From contig NC_133121.1 in assembly GCF_033568475.1 (NCBI RefSeq), positions 50,815,905-50,879,904 of the forward strand: a DNA stretch of 64,000 bases. Direction: 5' to 3'. The notes under the pieces were generated by a model, which searched no databases, was not told where the DNA came from, and saw only the letters and a list, made by a program, of their open reading frames with translations. Position numbers and translations under genes: made by a program. This document shows, one piece after another, positions 21,971 to 34,922 of the stretch. Each line of letters opens with the position of its first letter. The first letter of the stretch is position 1. This DNA is from Henckelia pumila. Taxonomy: Eukaryota > Streptophyta > Magnoliopsida > Lamiales > Gesneriaceae.

Positions 21971-23766
21971 TGATGAAACTTAAAATTTGTAATTATTTAT
22001 ATGTTAAAAAGTGTGTTTTAAATTTTAAGTTTAATTAAAATTATGAAGTTGTATTATTTTAGTGTTATGTGTTTATATTTAAATGTTTTACTAAAATGTT
22101 GTATTTTACGGTTTGCGCAGGTTTGGTAAAAATAAAATTACTCAAGCTACAGAGGTCATAATGGAGTAACCTCAAAACCTGTAGAATCACAAAAGAGGCA
22201 TCTTCAACTTTGTAGAAGACAAGAAATTCCAAAAACTTCATTAAGATGATCAAAATAATCAAACATCAAAATGGAGATAGATTTACTTTTACTATGACCA
22301 GCTTGGAGTAAAAATATCATAAGTATTTCATATTTTATCCAAAAGGGGTGAATGAGTTGTCCAAACACATCTACACAAAATATCCTACGTGTTCTATGTT
22401 GAAAAAAAAGGCTGAATCGGTGGTCTAAGGTATCAAACATGCCAATTAAAGTTGGGTCATGGTATTGACATTCAAGGAGACAAGCACCCACCAACTTTAC
22501 TATTTCACATTTAATGAGCCTTGGACTCTTGCTCTCATTTGGCCTATAAATAGATGTGTTGTATAAGCTTTGTAGTGTGCAAAAGTGTAGAGAATTCTTC
22601 ATTTGTAAAATAAATATTGTGTGTGTGAGAATAAAAGTTTGAGTGTGCAAGTTTCTCAAGTTCAAGTATGAAATTTCTTTTATCTTTATTCTTGAGTTTC
22701 ATGTTCATGGAAAGCTAAATCTTTTTATGTCAAGGTGAAAAGGTTTCATTGTTGGTCAAGTAAGATTGTCTATATTTTGTATATTCTTTTCTTTTCTATT
22801 TTTATTTTTACTAATTGATCTTTATTTGTAGGTATAATTTTGGATGATTTGTTGTTATCTATTTACATCAAATGCTTGGTACCTTGAATGTGGTTACCTT
22901 GATTTGTTGTCAAATATGATACAATAAATACTACAATAATTATATACTATAAATATATGTATCTATTTATAATAAAATCATATATATTATTTAGACGATA
23001 GCGTGACACTGTCGGTTGTTCTAAATAATATATTGTGATTTGAACTAACATTTACTTTTTCGCATCTAACTTTTACTTTATCGCAACTAACATTTATTTT
23101 TCCGCAACTAACATTTACTTTCTCGCATCTAACTTTTACTTTTCCGCAACTAACATTTACTTTATCGCATCTAACATAAAGTCATATATTTTATTTAGAC
23201 GATAGCGTGGCTCTGCCGGTTGTTCTAAATAAAATATTGTGATTTGATCTAACATTTATTTTTATGTCAATTTATATTTATGCATTTATATATATATTAT
23301 GGGTACCATGTATTAAATATCGGTTGATATTAATATAGTGGGAACTATATTATATGATATACTTGTTTAAATATTTAATTGTTCTTTTTATGTTTATATT
23401 TATTCATCTATATATATATTATGGGTACCATGTATTAAATATCGGTTAATCTGATATTAATATAGTGGGAACTATATTATATGATATACTTGTTTAAATA
23501 TTTCATTGTTCTTTTATGTTTATTTTTATTTTAGTTTCTTTTATTTATTTTTATTAAACAATCTTAAATAAACCAACAATGAACCTTTGAAACCTTGACA
23601 ATTTTATAATTTGTGTATTTGAAGTTTTATAATAATATTTTCATCTATAATATATTATTGCTAAAATTAAACTTACAACATCCTCTCCGTGGATCGATCT
23701 CGTACTCACGAGTATATTACTTGCAGACAACCTACACTTGGGTGAATTACAATTTAAGTTGTAGCA
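21971..23766 (+). repeat. LTR 3 of LOG-bearing element
   Basis: 1796 bp, ends GTAGCA at 23766 and is followed by eight C and the resumed older LTR. It agrees with LTR 1 in length and with LTR 2 at the base near 22788, so it has features of both. Confidence 0.92.
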
Positions 23767-24276
23767 CCCCCCCCTCTCAATTGTCTGACTTCAAATCCTT
23801 TTATATACCGTCATCCAAAATCCCAACAAAAAGCCAACAAAATATTTGCCGAAATAATTAAAATTTGAGATCGCGCGATGGAGCGGGCGCTCCAGAAATC
23901 CTAGGCGGGCGCGCACATGTCTCGGTCTTGATTTCTCACTTCACAAAAGTATATGCGTGTTTGCTCCTCATGATGCGCTAAAGAGAAGCGCTAACAATTT
24001 TCCTTCTTAAGCCCAATATGAAAGCCCAAATATCCTCTTCTCATTTTCCTGTTACTCTGTTCTTTTCTTTTCTTTTTCTCTTCTTTACTGCTTCAATTTT
24101 CTTTTCTCCATTTTATTCTTTTCTCTTCTCAAATTCTTATTTTTCTTCTCTTTTCCACAATACTTACTAATTTCTTTCAATCACAAAAACAACAAAACCC
24201 ACACATAAATCTGCTCGAAACCAATAGTTAATAATTAAAATCATATATAAATTAAGTGTATAAAATACACTTATCA
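23767..24276 (-). mobile_element. Athila-like LTR, second part
   Basis: Continuation of 831-1744. It has a weaker form of the GC motif (GCGGGCGCGCAC near 23905) and ends AATACACTTATCA, matching the end of the related LTR at 33264. Confidence 0.85.
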
Positions 24277-25935
24277 AATATCCCCAAACTTAGACTTTTG
24301 CTAGTCTCGAGCAAAAACTCACTCAAATCACCAAACTAACAACCAAACATCAACAATGATAGTCAAGAAATATTATGGAGCAATGACCTCCGCAATAATT
24401 TTAAAAATTCAAATCCAATCTCATCCTACCTTCTAACACTTGAAAATTTCAATCATAACTAAATAACTGCATAAACATACAATCTCCGCACCTCACATTT
24501 CAAAACACTCTTATCCAAGTTCAATTCACACATTCATAGATCATGAGGACTTTTCAAGGTAACAAGGGATCAAATATAGGGATATAAAAAACACTCACAT
24601 TCAGGTAAATGCAAAGAATAATAGTGTGTGCGTGTTTTGATCAAAAATTCATAATCATTAAAAGTATCAATCAACAGTCCATAGGCTAAATTCTCGCAAC
24701 TCTTCTCCACTAGTATATTGGGCAACTGAGACTCGGTCAATAGGACTTAATCAGCTTATAATGTAAGGCATGGCTCATGGCTACAAACGAAGGAATAAAA
24801 ATTCAAAAAGAAGGAGTAATTTATGCTTAAACTCTAATTTCCACTCCTTTTCATTTACACTTCACACTTTTTCTTCCCATTGATTTTTCAACTTTTTCAC
24901 AACTTTTTTTTTCAAACCCCATTTTTTTTTCCTTTTTCACTACTATCTTTTTCTTTTCAATTCATCCACCACACCATTCCATAGTCACAAATAAAAACTA
25001 GGAGCATATAACATTTTAACATTCAAATTACTCCCTTAAAGGTAGGAAATAGTGTTTAAGTTATTCATAGGTAGTTAATATAGGACCTTGAAACAATGAC
25101 GAATGGGGTTTATCACACGTTTACACGCATGTCATTCGATTTTCAATAAAGCTCAAACAAGGTACTAGGGATAACATATATTAATGGGTAGCTTAAAAGG
25201 CTCAAACGAATATCAGAAAAATTTGCCTAAATCATTCCTAATCATAGTTATGCCCTTATTTCGCCTCAAAGAGTGTCCGAACTAGTTCTAGACAAATCTC
25301 AATCCACAATTAAATCATACGAATTTCAATCAGTGCAGAAAGAACAATCATCAGCAGTAAACGATGATTTTCACAACAAATTCAGATTTTTGTACCTCAA
25401 TGTACTGATATACGTGTAGAGTCAAATGAGAAACTAAGGATAAAATTATTCAATAAAAATTAGGCCCAAAAATTCAAACAATGCCTCAATCATATCTATG
25501 TCTGTATGTTTAAAAAATCAGATTCAAGCATTAATCGCAGAGTATATAGGAAATTATTCATCCAATTGGTTCCATTTTTCAAAATTCAGAATTTGGTTAA
25601 ATAGGTAGACAGTCATGGATTTCAGTTATAACACAAAAATAAAAAAATTTCAATTTTTCATCATTGGCCATGCATTCCAATTATTTCTTGACTCAGTTCA
25701 AAACTACTCACTTAAACAACAAATAAAGTCAAACAAAAATTTTAACTATGAAGCACACAATAAAACTCAACTAATCAACTTTCAACAATTCAAATCATCA
25801 ACCAAGCAACTAACTAAATCATTGACCAAATGATACATCCCCCCAAACTTAGTACGATCATTGTTCCTAATGATTAAAAACAAGAAAAAGAACAAGGGAC
25901 GCGTACCTCCCAACACCGAGCATCAGGACTCGATG
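24277..25935 (-). mobile_element. Non-coding 3' internal region of the older Athila-like element
   Basis: It begins with a PPT complement (TATCCCCAAACTTAGAC) next to the LTR. It matches by eye the non-coding block at 33265-34880 of the intact minus-strand element: shared stretches include TATTGGGCAACTG, ACTCGGTCAATAGGACTTAA, GGTACTAGGGATAACATATA and AGCAGTAAACGATGATTTTCACAA. A second CCCCAAACTTAGTAC is at 25841. Homology stops near 25935. No ORF is credible. Confidence 0.75.
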
Positions 25936-28900
25936 TTATCAAAATATTCATAACAAAAATACGCAGCGCCTTACTACCATGGTGCAGTGGTTGAGAGTAC
26001 GACATCTCGCGATACTTGTTAATTGCCTCATTAAAAACCTTGTTGTGAAAAACCACGTGGGAAAAATCATAGACAAGGGAAAAAGATTACAACTTTGATT
26101 GCTCCCCCTCTTGCAAGCATCACTTGAAATTATTAACTCGTCTTATTCCAATCTTGTGCACATATTTGCCAAAAATTGATCCAGATGCTGATTTTGCCAT
26201 ATATATGGTACTTCAAGACCAAATATCTTTTCTTCTTCTTCAAGTTGGCAAAAAAATATTTTGAGCATCGAATCCTTCGAGGATGGTTCTATATGTATCA
26301 CCATCAAATCAGTACATCCATGTCAAGTGCAAATATTTTCTCATAATCCGCTTGCAATATTTTGACAAACTTTGCTAAAATTTGCTCATATTACCACATA
26401 TCATTGTTATTGAAAATTTCAACAAACTGTAATTCAAAATAATCATCATTTTTCATAATAGCAAAACACACGAATGATTATATCACTTCAATCCCAAATA
26501 ATTTGTGAAATCTAATCTTTTAATATATTTGTTATTCTTCAGGAATAACATAATCCAAACTGGATTTATTGAAATAATTTGTCGTTCACGCTTCTAGCGT
26601 CTTTTTCATTTACTTGCAAGTAATATAAGATATGTTCATGCAGGACATTAATTTTTTTTCACAACGACCAGCCTCCATTATTCTTTTCACATTTAGATAT
26701 TCACTCATTTTCTTTAAATGGGTTCTTCATCACTAAAAATTATTTATATAAATTTTTCAACTTGAACATAAATGAAGCTAAACGATCTCATATACAAGAT
26801 CAAATAATAAATTTTGATATTTAAACTTTCAACGCCATGTTCACTTTATATTTCATTGGGATCGATCTCAAAAATTATTCTTGTAGCTTCTATTTTCTTT
26901 CCTCATTGTTGGAAACATTGTTTCACACGAATAACGAATGAGAATTTTGCGTCATAAAATCTCATTGTTCAAAATAATTGATCATAAGATCCAATTTATT
27001 TTCAACATATTTACAATCTTTTCGAGAAATTTATGTAGTACATTTCTCGCACAAACATTAACCTTCAGTACATAATCATTTGACATAATATTTATAATAT
27101 ATATTTCAGATATCCCCAAATATGACGCATTTATTCTCATGGTTTAATAGTTGATTGGGGACAAAAGAAATCAACTAAACCAAAATATTTATAATCATAA
27201 ATGCATATCCTCTTTTTTGATCAAGCTTATCTTGATTATATATTCTGGAAGTTTTTCTCAATACGTATTTTTGCAAACATTATGTTGCGTTTTGTGGGCC
27301 CACGTTATTTATTCATTCTAGATAATATGGGGATTCTCTACCAATTTGAGCTAATGATAGTGATATCAAATTTGATAAGCCAATAAAAATTCATAAAATC
27401 TTCTGGATCTTTGATTAATTAATCAAAAACATCCATATTTATCGATCCAAGAACTTTTGGCTTATTCGTTAATATCTTTGTGCACTATCAATAGTTTTTC
27501 AACTATTTAAATAATTTGAATGCTCAATTCAATCCATTATGTCAAACTCTGAAAGTATTTGTATCAATGATACTTTTGGATCTCTTTAGCTCTTCTAAAA
27601 ATATTGATTTGTAATATACTATTTAAACAAAATCAATATCTACTAGATTCAAAAATACATATACGTCAATATTGTGTATCACTATTCTATAATATCAAGT
27701 ACATCATTTTTTTCCATCGTCAATCAAACGATCTTCAAGATCTTTTAGACATTCAATCAACATATGATGAAATATATGATTTAGGTAGACATCAACAGTC
27801 TCCACAAATTTTTATATCTTACTTGATATATATCAATAAATCTTTTACGTACTCCAGGTACGATTGTGATACGAGATACCGATGTACGTTTACAATACTT
27901 GAATATGACGTATATATCAATATTTTGTGTCATTCATGATTCATATCTCTTTTCATATGAGATAAGATATTATTCTTTCAAGAAATAATCAACAACAATG
28001 TATCAACTGTGTCCATTGACACTGTCACATTCACTTAGAATGGACCACATTAATTAGACAACTTTCATAATTGTCTTTTCTTGAACAAAATACTATAAAT
28101 AAGATATTATATTAAAAGAATTGAAATTGAGAAATCGGACGTACCTATTTAAATTCTTTTATGCACCAAGTAGATATTTTACTTTCAACAATGACATTCA
28201 ATCTATCACAAATGTCATCTCACATTAAATTTATGTTCCTACATGTAAGACGATAACATGTGATAAAAATATTTTATCATTCATTTAAAAGTGATAGCTT
28301 AATCAAATGACTTTGAAAAATTCAAAATTTATATCCACAATCAAAATTGTGGAATTTAAAATCCATAATCAAATTTTATGGAATAAAGATTTAACAACTC
28401 AATATATCCTTAAAATATAAAATTTTCAAATCAGAAAAATTATAACCAAATTGCATAATAAATATCGCATGCAATATATTGACCAATAGAAAAAAATTAC
28501 AAATTTTGTAGATATTATGTTATATCATCAAAATAATTTATGTGAATCAAAACAAAACACATGCTAGAGTTTTTCAAAATTTAGTTTAAACAAATACAAA
28601 CTAAATTTACCAAAAATAAATTAGTTCAATAAATAAAATAAAATGACTTGAAATTAGTCATAAATCAACCCATTGACATCATCATTAAACATCACGTTGC
28701 TATTCATAAAAATAGTGACAAATAATAGATCATGCTTATTCTAGAGCATTAAGAACGAATATATGATTTAAATCAATATCAATTCAATATCTTTTGATAT
28801 ATATCTCACATATATCTTTAATAAACTTTTCTTATGAATATTGACAATTTTAAATCACACATCGATATTCTTTAAGAAATTTTGATGAATTTCTTTATTT

Positions 28901-29516
28901 ATAAGATCCTCAAAAAATCATTCAACCAAAGACACTTTAAATTAATATTTTTCAAGAATATTGCTGCATCTTGGATCTTATATTAATATTCTTCATGAAT
29001 ATTATCAAATCTTGCATCTTTTTTTTTTTTTTATCAATATTTCAATATTGAAATATTTTGACATGAGATCTATTTCTTCAATGATATTTATAGATATTTG
29101 ATATCATATCAGATATCAATCATGATTTCTTCAGTTTCGCAATATATGAAATCATATATCATATATTTTATCATGAATCTCTAAGATTCTCTATACATTA
29201 TATCATAATCATGAATCTCTTTTCATATATCAAAATCGTAATCATGAACCTCTCAAAATTCTCAATATGTTATACAATGATCATGAATTTCTTTAAATTT
29301 CGAATGTAAAATCATGTTGTGCTATATAGCCATCAACATATTCATGATATTTCATGGGAACCAATATATCAATTATTTTGATTGTGCTACTTCTAGAGAA
29401 CCAATGAATATCTCACATAAATTTGAGTATTGACAACACGTTGTGCTATTCCAATAACATCAATAAAATAAAAATTATTTTCATTCTTAGTTGGTTACAG
29501 CATCGTGCTGATAACG
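25936..29516 (-). mobile_element. AT-rich copia-like remnant without coding capacity
   Basis: A CTCCCCCTCTTG stretch near 26101 is a PPT complement. At the other end, ACAGCATCGTGCTGATAACG next to an LTR is the complement of the TTATCAGCACGATGCT leader seen at the 5' end of some plant copia elements. The sequence between is AT-rich with no ORF above about 110 codons and no recognisable pol motif. It is either a non-autonomous element or very decayed. Confidence 0.4.
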
Positions 29517-29843
29517 TGTTATAAATCATAATATAAATAGAGAGATGAGTAGAGAGAATTCATGAGAGAAGAGAAAATTCATATGAGTCAATACTCAGGT
29601 GCAATTTTCATTGAACTCAATCACCCCTATTATAGGGAAAGATGACTAGATACAAATCTTTACAAATATTATCTTGACATATTTATCTTGATCACATATC
29701 TTTAATAAGATAATCATCTACAGTAATAATATATTTATACAATAATAATAATCATCTTTCTTCTTTCTATCTTTCTATATATTATGACAATCAAAAAAAA
29801 AAATCTTTCTATATATTTTGGTAAATGACATTTTACCTATACA
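29517..29843 (-). repeat. Short LTR of copia-like remnant
   Basis: 327 bp beginning TGTTATAAATC and ending CCTATACA, next to the PBS-like leader. In minus orientation it contains a TATTTATATTATG box. I did not find a matching partner LTR near 25936. Confidence 0.45.
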
Positions 29844-30256
29844 GGCCTCAATGTAGATTCAAGGGTTGAGATCTATCAATATATGTGGATCTTACTTTAT
29901 TTTTCAATGGACCCAACAAATCTTCATCCCTTAGAATAACTGATTTGGTATTTTATGTGTTAGAACTTAATTATCCCCTCTAACAATATAAATTATGTAT
30001 GCCTTTCCGGATGGAAATTCATTTACCTCACTTTTGAAAACTCACGTATCCACTGGACACACTTTCTCCACCACTACATGCTTTTGAGTAATGGTAATTT
30101 GTATTGCACTTTTCAAAATTTTATTATATACACATGTTTCATAATTTTTAAAATTTTATGTCTCATTCATTTTATATATTTTATTTTAAAAAATTAAATA
30201 TTTTAAAATAAAAATTAAACATAAGTATGCAGCACGTGATATATATATATACATAC

Positions 30257-30299
<43 letters not shown>

Positions 30300-30671
30300 T
30301 TTCGTTACACTCGCAAAAGCGTGTGCCATAGTAGCTAGTAATAATAATACAATGGTATACAATTGTAAGTTTCTACAATGGTGTGTGGTGACATTGCAGT
30401 GATGATGTTGAAATATTATTTTTATTATTATATTTAATTTTTTTTAAGATAATAAAATTGCACATAACTATAATAAATTTAAAATAGACATAATTAAAAT
30501 TTAAAACATAATTGAAATATAAAAACACACAAAATAAAAATTACATGTAATAAAAAAAGACAAGAAATAAAATAAAAAACACACAAAATTTAAAAGATTA
30601 CAACCGAATAAAATATAATGAAATACCACTGAAATAAATTACTAATTGAATTTTTTTCAAAGAATTTGTTC
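29844..30671. other. AT-rich spacer with no gene
   Basis: No ORF or element is recognised. It contains the microsatellite listed separately. Confidence 0.5.
30239..30299. repeat. TA/CA dinucleotide microsatellite
   Basis: A TA run with two ACAT interruptions passing into a CA run of about 12 units. Confidence 0.9.
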
Positions 30672-31046
30672 TTACATCTTCATGTAATACTGACGTTGAA
30701 TGTCAGTAAGCTTTGAATCGTTAACATCTTTTTCCATGATTCTTTCTTGCTCCATCCATATTCTTTCTTGTTCCCTCACCCTCATCTCGTGCTCCATCGT
30801 CCTCATTTGAAACTTATTTTCAATATTTTGAGTCATTGTTGCATAATGCTCTTTTGTCAAAGCACTCCTCTCATCATTATTTTTTTTCTCTACTTCATGT
30901 ATTATTTTCAACATTTTCACCATGTTTGCATCTTTCGATCATTTTCCTCTCATTGCCTTTTTGAAGGCCTTCCTTTCCACCGGCCTAGTGATTTTGCTCA
31001 CTTTTTGCTCATCATCTCCTTCTTCGACGATTTGTGTATTAGATGA
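30672..31046 (-). pseudogene. Fragment of NAM-associated / GST-T3-like gene (PIF-type transposon partner)
   Basis: Read on the minus strand, the fragment has an acidic stretch, then RPVERKAFKKAMRGK (the RPxGRKxAK signature), a frame break, and a coiled-coil tail with ERIM and IQRQYYMKM. This is the usual C-terminal layout of plant NAM-associated C-terminal domain proteins, often PIF/Harbinger-related. The reading starts abruptly at 31046, where an LTR starts with TGTAGTGACC, so the gene was cut by that insertion. A stop after the basic stretch splits it. Only about 120 codons remain. Confidence 0.55.
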
Positions 31047-31859
31047 TGTAGTGACCCTAACCCGGATTCACTACTAATCAGAGATTTAATCTTAAACAAG
31101 CATGCAATAAACGATAATTAGAGATAAGCTACGAAAACCAAATAAATATTGGACCGAAAGAATACAACCGGTAAAAAAAATCCAATTAAAATGAAATCAA
31201 TATATAATACTACTCCTATAGAGATGAGCATGTCTTGATTCCATTTGAGTAAGGTTATATCTCTACCAAAGTCCAAGATAGTTCCGTTCTTCAAATAACG
31301 AAGACAAGTATAATTTTAAAGGTTTTGAAACCACCATTCAAAATATAATTATTTTGATATGAAAAGATGTATGTTGAGATATGTATGCATGATTTTCAAT
31401 AATTTCAAGATCATGAAAATTTGATTTTAAGGGTTTGAAGAAAATGTTATGTGATGGTATGAAATCGTGAAGCATAAGTCGTTCTTGTCAAGTTATTAAG
31501 TTTGATTCAAGAGATACATGTTTATTATAAAGTTTTGATGAGTTCATGAGGTTATAAGATATGTTTTAATTAAATTATATAGCTAGAGTAGTAGAAATAT
31601 CATATTTTGAAGTATTGAGTTAGTTTAAGTTAAAGCTTTGAAATGTTGCATGTGCTGGATTGTCCTAGATTAGCGATACTCATTACGATTTTGAAGATCA
31701 AAATTAGTGTACTGATTCAAATGATATGAGGCCAATTTTATGGTAAATCTAGCTTATTTATATACAACTTTCATGTTTTGAGTTTTGTCAAAATCATTTT
31801 AGAGGATTGGCCAAAGTCTCCCCGAAGTGTGTCGAGTGGTTTGAATTTTTGGTAGTGAC
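31047..31859 (-). mobile_element. Minus-strand LTR piece, interrupted
   Basis: It begins TGTAGTGACCCTAACCCGGATTC, the complement of the LTR end seen at 45522 in another family, so it is an LTR in minus orientation. It is broken at 31859 by the element with TSD GTGAC and resumes at 43828. No coding sequence. Confidence 0.6.
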
Positions 31860-33264
31860 TGTTGTGAATTTTCCTCGCAAGCGTACGAGTGTTAAGTTTT
31901 AGTATAGTGAAAGAAAGAGTGTCGATCCCACAGGGAGTAAAATGAAAAGATTCAATACTTGTAATTAAAATAGTCTTAATTTTATCTAGAAAATCAAACT
32001 TCAAGAGTTTTGCAGAATAACTAAAATAAATAAATAGAAATTATTCAGCTCACACACACACAAATTTTTAGGAATTATCAATCAGAGAAAAATAGTCCAG
32101 AGGTTTTGATTTCACTTGGTCTCGACAATATTCAATCCTAATTAATCTATTTTATGAATTTCCTTCGATTAATAACCAAAAACACTTAGAGTATTCTATT
32201 TCCCTCTCCCGAGCAATAAATAGAGTGTATCAACTTACAATTCGATTTCAATATCCCTATTTAAAATCTAAATGTAGTGATATGTGTAAAATGATGTTCC
32301 TTAAAGGTTCTATTAAAGCTATATACTCTCCCGAGCTATATAAACAATTAACAGTGTAGTTCCTATTGATCCTACTCAAAATCCCCTCTCCCGAGCAATG
32401 ATTCTAAGTAAATATAACAACTCAATTTATGGCCAATAAATTAAGAAGACATTCAATTCTAGAAACACAATTAATCTATAGAAATTCAATTCATTAAAAT
32501 CAAAGATTCATGAATAGGTCTCAACCAAGCTACGTCAACCTCTAGACTAAAAAAGTTTAGTTCATGCTCGAATTCAATAAAAACCAAATCATGTTTAATA
32601 TCTCAAACATAATTCAACAATCAAAAGAAACTAAAAAGAAGAAACAAAGCCGTAGTCTTTCTTCCGTGTCCGGTCAAAAAGTCTTCGTCTTCGTTCCAAG
32701 CAATCTTCAGTTCTTCAACTCCAAAAAACTCACAGAAGTGCTCTCCCGAATATTGTGTGTATTGGTGGCTGATCGATCCCTACTATGACTCCGAAAAATC
32801 CCTTAAATATGACCTAGAAATCGTCCAAAAAAATACCAAAGATATCCCCCAAGTTTCCATAAACAATCGGACTCTAAAATTCCAATCAGACGACGGCGCG
32901 GGCGCGCCTTTAGCTCGAAAAACATTCTTTAAAAATTTCCTCGACGACGCGGGCGCGCCTAGGGTCAGCGCGGGCGCGCCTCTAGCTCGACTCTATATCT
33001 CAAACTCTTCATTAACAGCGCGGGCGCGCCTAAGGATAGGGCGGGCGCGCCTCGTGCTCGAACTCAGCCTTTTTTTCTTCACTTTTCCAACTCTTTTTTT
33101 CCTTGTAGAATTCCATCTTGTAAGCTTATTTCCACTTGAACACATCAAAATCCATAACTTCCTACAAACACAAAAACAACAACAATTTCACGCAATATCT
33201 ACCAATAAATTCCAAAAGTCAAGTAAAACCATATACAAATTAAGTGCACAAAATGCACTTATCA
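31860..33264 (-). repeat. 3' LTR of the minus-strand element
   Basis: 1405 bp, TGTTGTGAATT to CACTTATCA in plus orientation. It contains repeated CTCTCCCGAG motifs and a GC-motif cluster at 32891-33063. Confidence 0.95.
32891..33063 (-). repeat. GCGGGCGCGCC motif cluster in 3' LTR
   Basis: Five copies of a GC-rich motif containing the palindrome GGCGCGCC, several ending CTAGCTCGA or GTGCTCGA, separated by AT-rich spacers. The same cluster appears at 43438-43622 in the other LTR, with one copy more. Confidence 0.85.
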
Positions 33265-34922
33265 AATTCCCCCAAACTTGAACTTTTGTTCGTCTCGAGC
33301 AAAACTAACTCAAACTCCACTCAATTGCAAGAACAATAACCATCAAGAATGACTATGGATTAATGACCTCAGTATGGAATTTCAAAAAAATTTAAATCCA
33401 ATCATCTCTGCCCTACTATCACTTGAAAAGTAAGATGTTCAGAAAAGTAATTCAACCTCATAAACTCATAAACTCCGCAACTCACGTTTCAAAATACTCT
33501 TCTCTTAACTCAATTCAAACATTCACAAATCATGAGGACTTTCATGGTAAAACAGGATCAAATTCAAGGATATACCATCACAACCACACTCAATTGGTTT
33601 AATTCAAAGAACATAGTGTGTGTGTGTTTCGATTAAGAATTCATAATCATTTAAGTTTCAATCAACAGTCCATAAGCTAAATTCTCGCAACCCCTCTCCA
33701 CTAGTATATTGGGCAACTGTGACTCGGTCAATAGGACTTAATAAGCTTATAATGCAAGGCCTGGCTCATGGCTACAAATGAAGGAAAAGAATTCAAATAA
33801 GGAGTAATTCACATTTATGCTCAAACTCAATTCTAATTTCAACTCCTTTTCTTTCACAATTCACTTCTATTTCAATTCACTTCATTAAAATTTCAACTTT
33901 TTCACGTTCTCTTCTTTTTCACAACTTTTTCAACCACATTTTTCAACTCTTTTTCTACTACCTCTTTTCATCTTTTCAATTCATCCACCACACCAATCCT
34001 TTTTTTCACAAATAAAGCTAGGAGCATACAACATTTTAGCATTCAAATTACTCCCTTAAAGGTAGGAATTAGTGTTTAGGCTATTCAGGTAGTCAATGTA
34101 GGACCTTGAAATAATGACGAATGTGGGTTTAATCACACGTTTACACGCATGCCATTCGATTTTCAATCAAACTCAAACAAGGTACTAGGGATAACATATA
34201 TATAATAGGTAGCTTGAAAGGCTCAAACGAATTCAGAAAAATCGCCTAAATCATTCCTAATCACAGTTTTGCCCGTATTTCGCCTCAAGGGGTGTCCAAA
34301 CTAGTTCTAGACAAGTCTCAATCCACAATTAAATCATACAAATCTCAATCAGTGCAGAAAGGGATAATCATCAGCAGTAAACGATGATTTTCACAAGTAG
34401 TTTCAGAATTATCGTACCTCTAAGTACAAATATGCGTGTAAGCTCAAATGGGCAACTAAGGATGCACTGATTCAATCAAATTCAAGGCCCAAAAAAAAAA
34501 ACATCCAAACAATGCCTCAATCCTTTTTATGTTTGTCTGTCTCAAGATTCAGATTCAAGCAAAATCACAGAATATATAGGAGTTCAATTGTTCACTTGGT
34601 TCCATTTATTTCAAAATTTTGTCAGCTAGGCAGGTAGTCATGGACTTCAGTTACAAAACAAACAAAATTAACATCATTGGTCATCAATCCATATCAACAC
34701 AACTACATAAATTTCTCAAAAAATTTTCAAATGCAGCCACACACCAACACAACACAACTCCTAAGAACCAAACAACTAAAATAAAAAAAACAAAACCAAA
34801 AGCAACTAAATAAAAACAATAAAAGTCAGAATTGACACAACTCCCCCAAACTTAGTACATTCGTTGTCCTCAAGGAATTAAAACAAGAAAGCATAAAGGA
34901 CATGTACCACAAACGACGACCG
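33265..34922 (-). other. PPT and conserved non-coding 3' region
   Basis: 33265-33283 is the complement of the polypurine tract (AAGTTTGGGGGAATT). The rest is non-coding but clearly related to 24277-25850 of the older element. A second PPT-like CCCCCAAACTT is at 34843-34853. Confidence 0.7.

Larger units (their letters stand above)
1745..23766 (+). mobile_element. Tandem Athila-like retroelement array carrying CRP-like and LOG genes
   Basis: Three near-identical LTRs (1745-3540, 11860-13652, 21971-23766) enclose two near-identical internal regions (3541-11859 and 13653-21970). Each internal region holds PBS, gag-pol polyprotein, a CRP-like ORF, a LOG gene, a foldback region and a PPT. LTRs begin TGATGAAAC and end GTAGCA. 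Both outer ends abut C-runs (7 C at 1738-1744, 8 C at 23767-23774), consistent with a CCCCC target duplication, although a homopolymer cannot prove it. The array lies inside an older LTR. The shared middle LTR suggests unequal LTR recombination or tandem integration; an assembly duplication is less likely because the copies differ by real indels and SNPs. Confidence 0.9.

Noticed and set aside
32757-33281. 174-codon ORF in the 3' LTR
   Set aside because: It arises from GC-motif repeats and LTR sequence and runs into the PPT.
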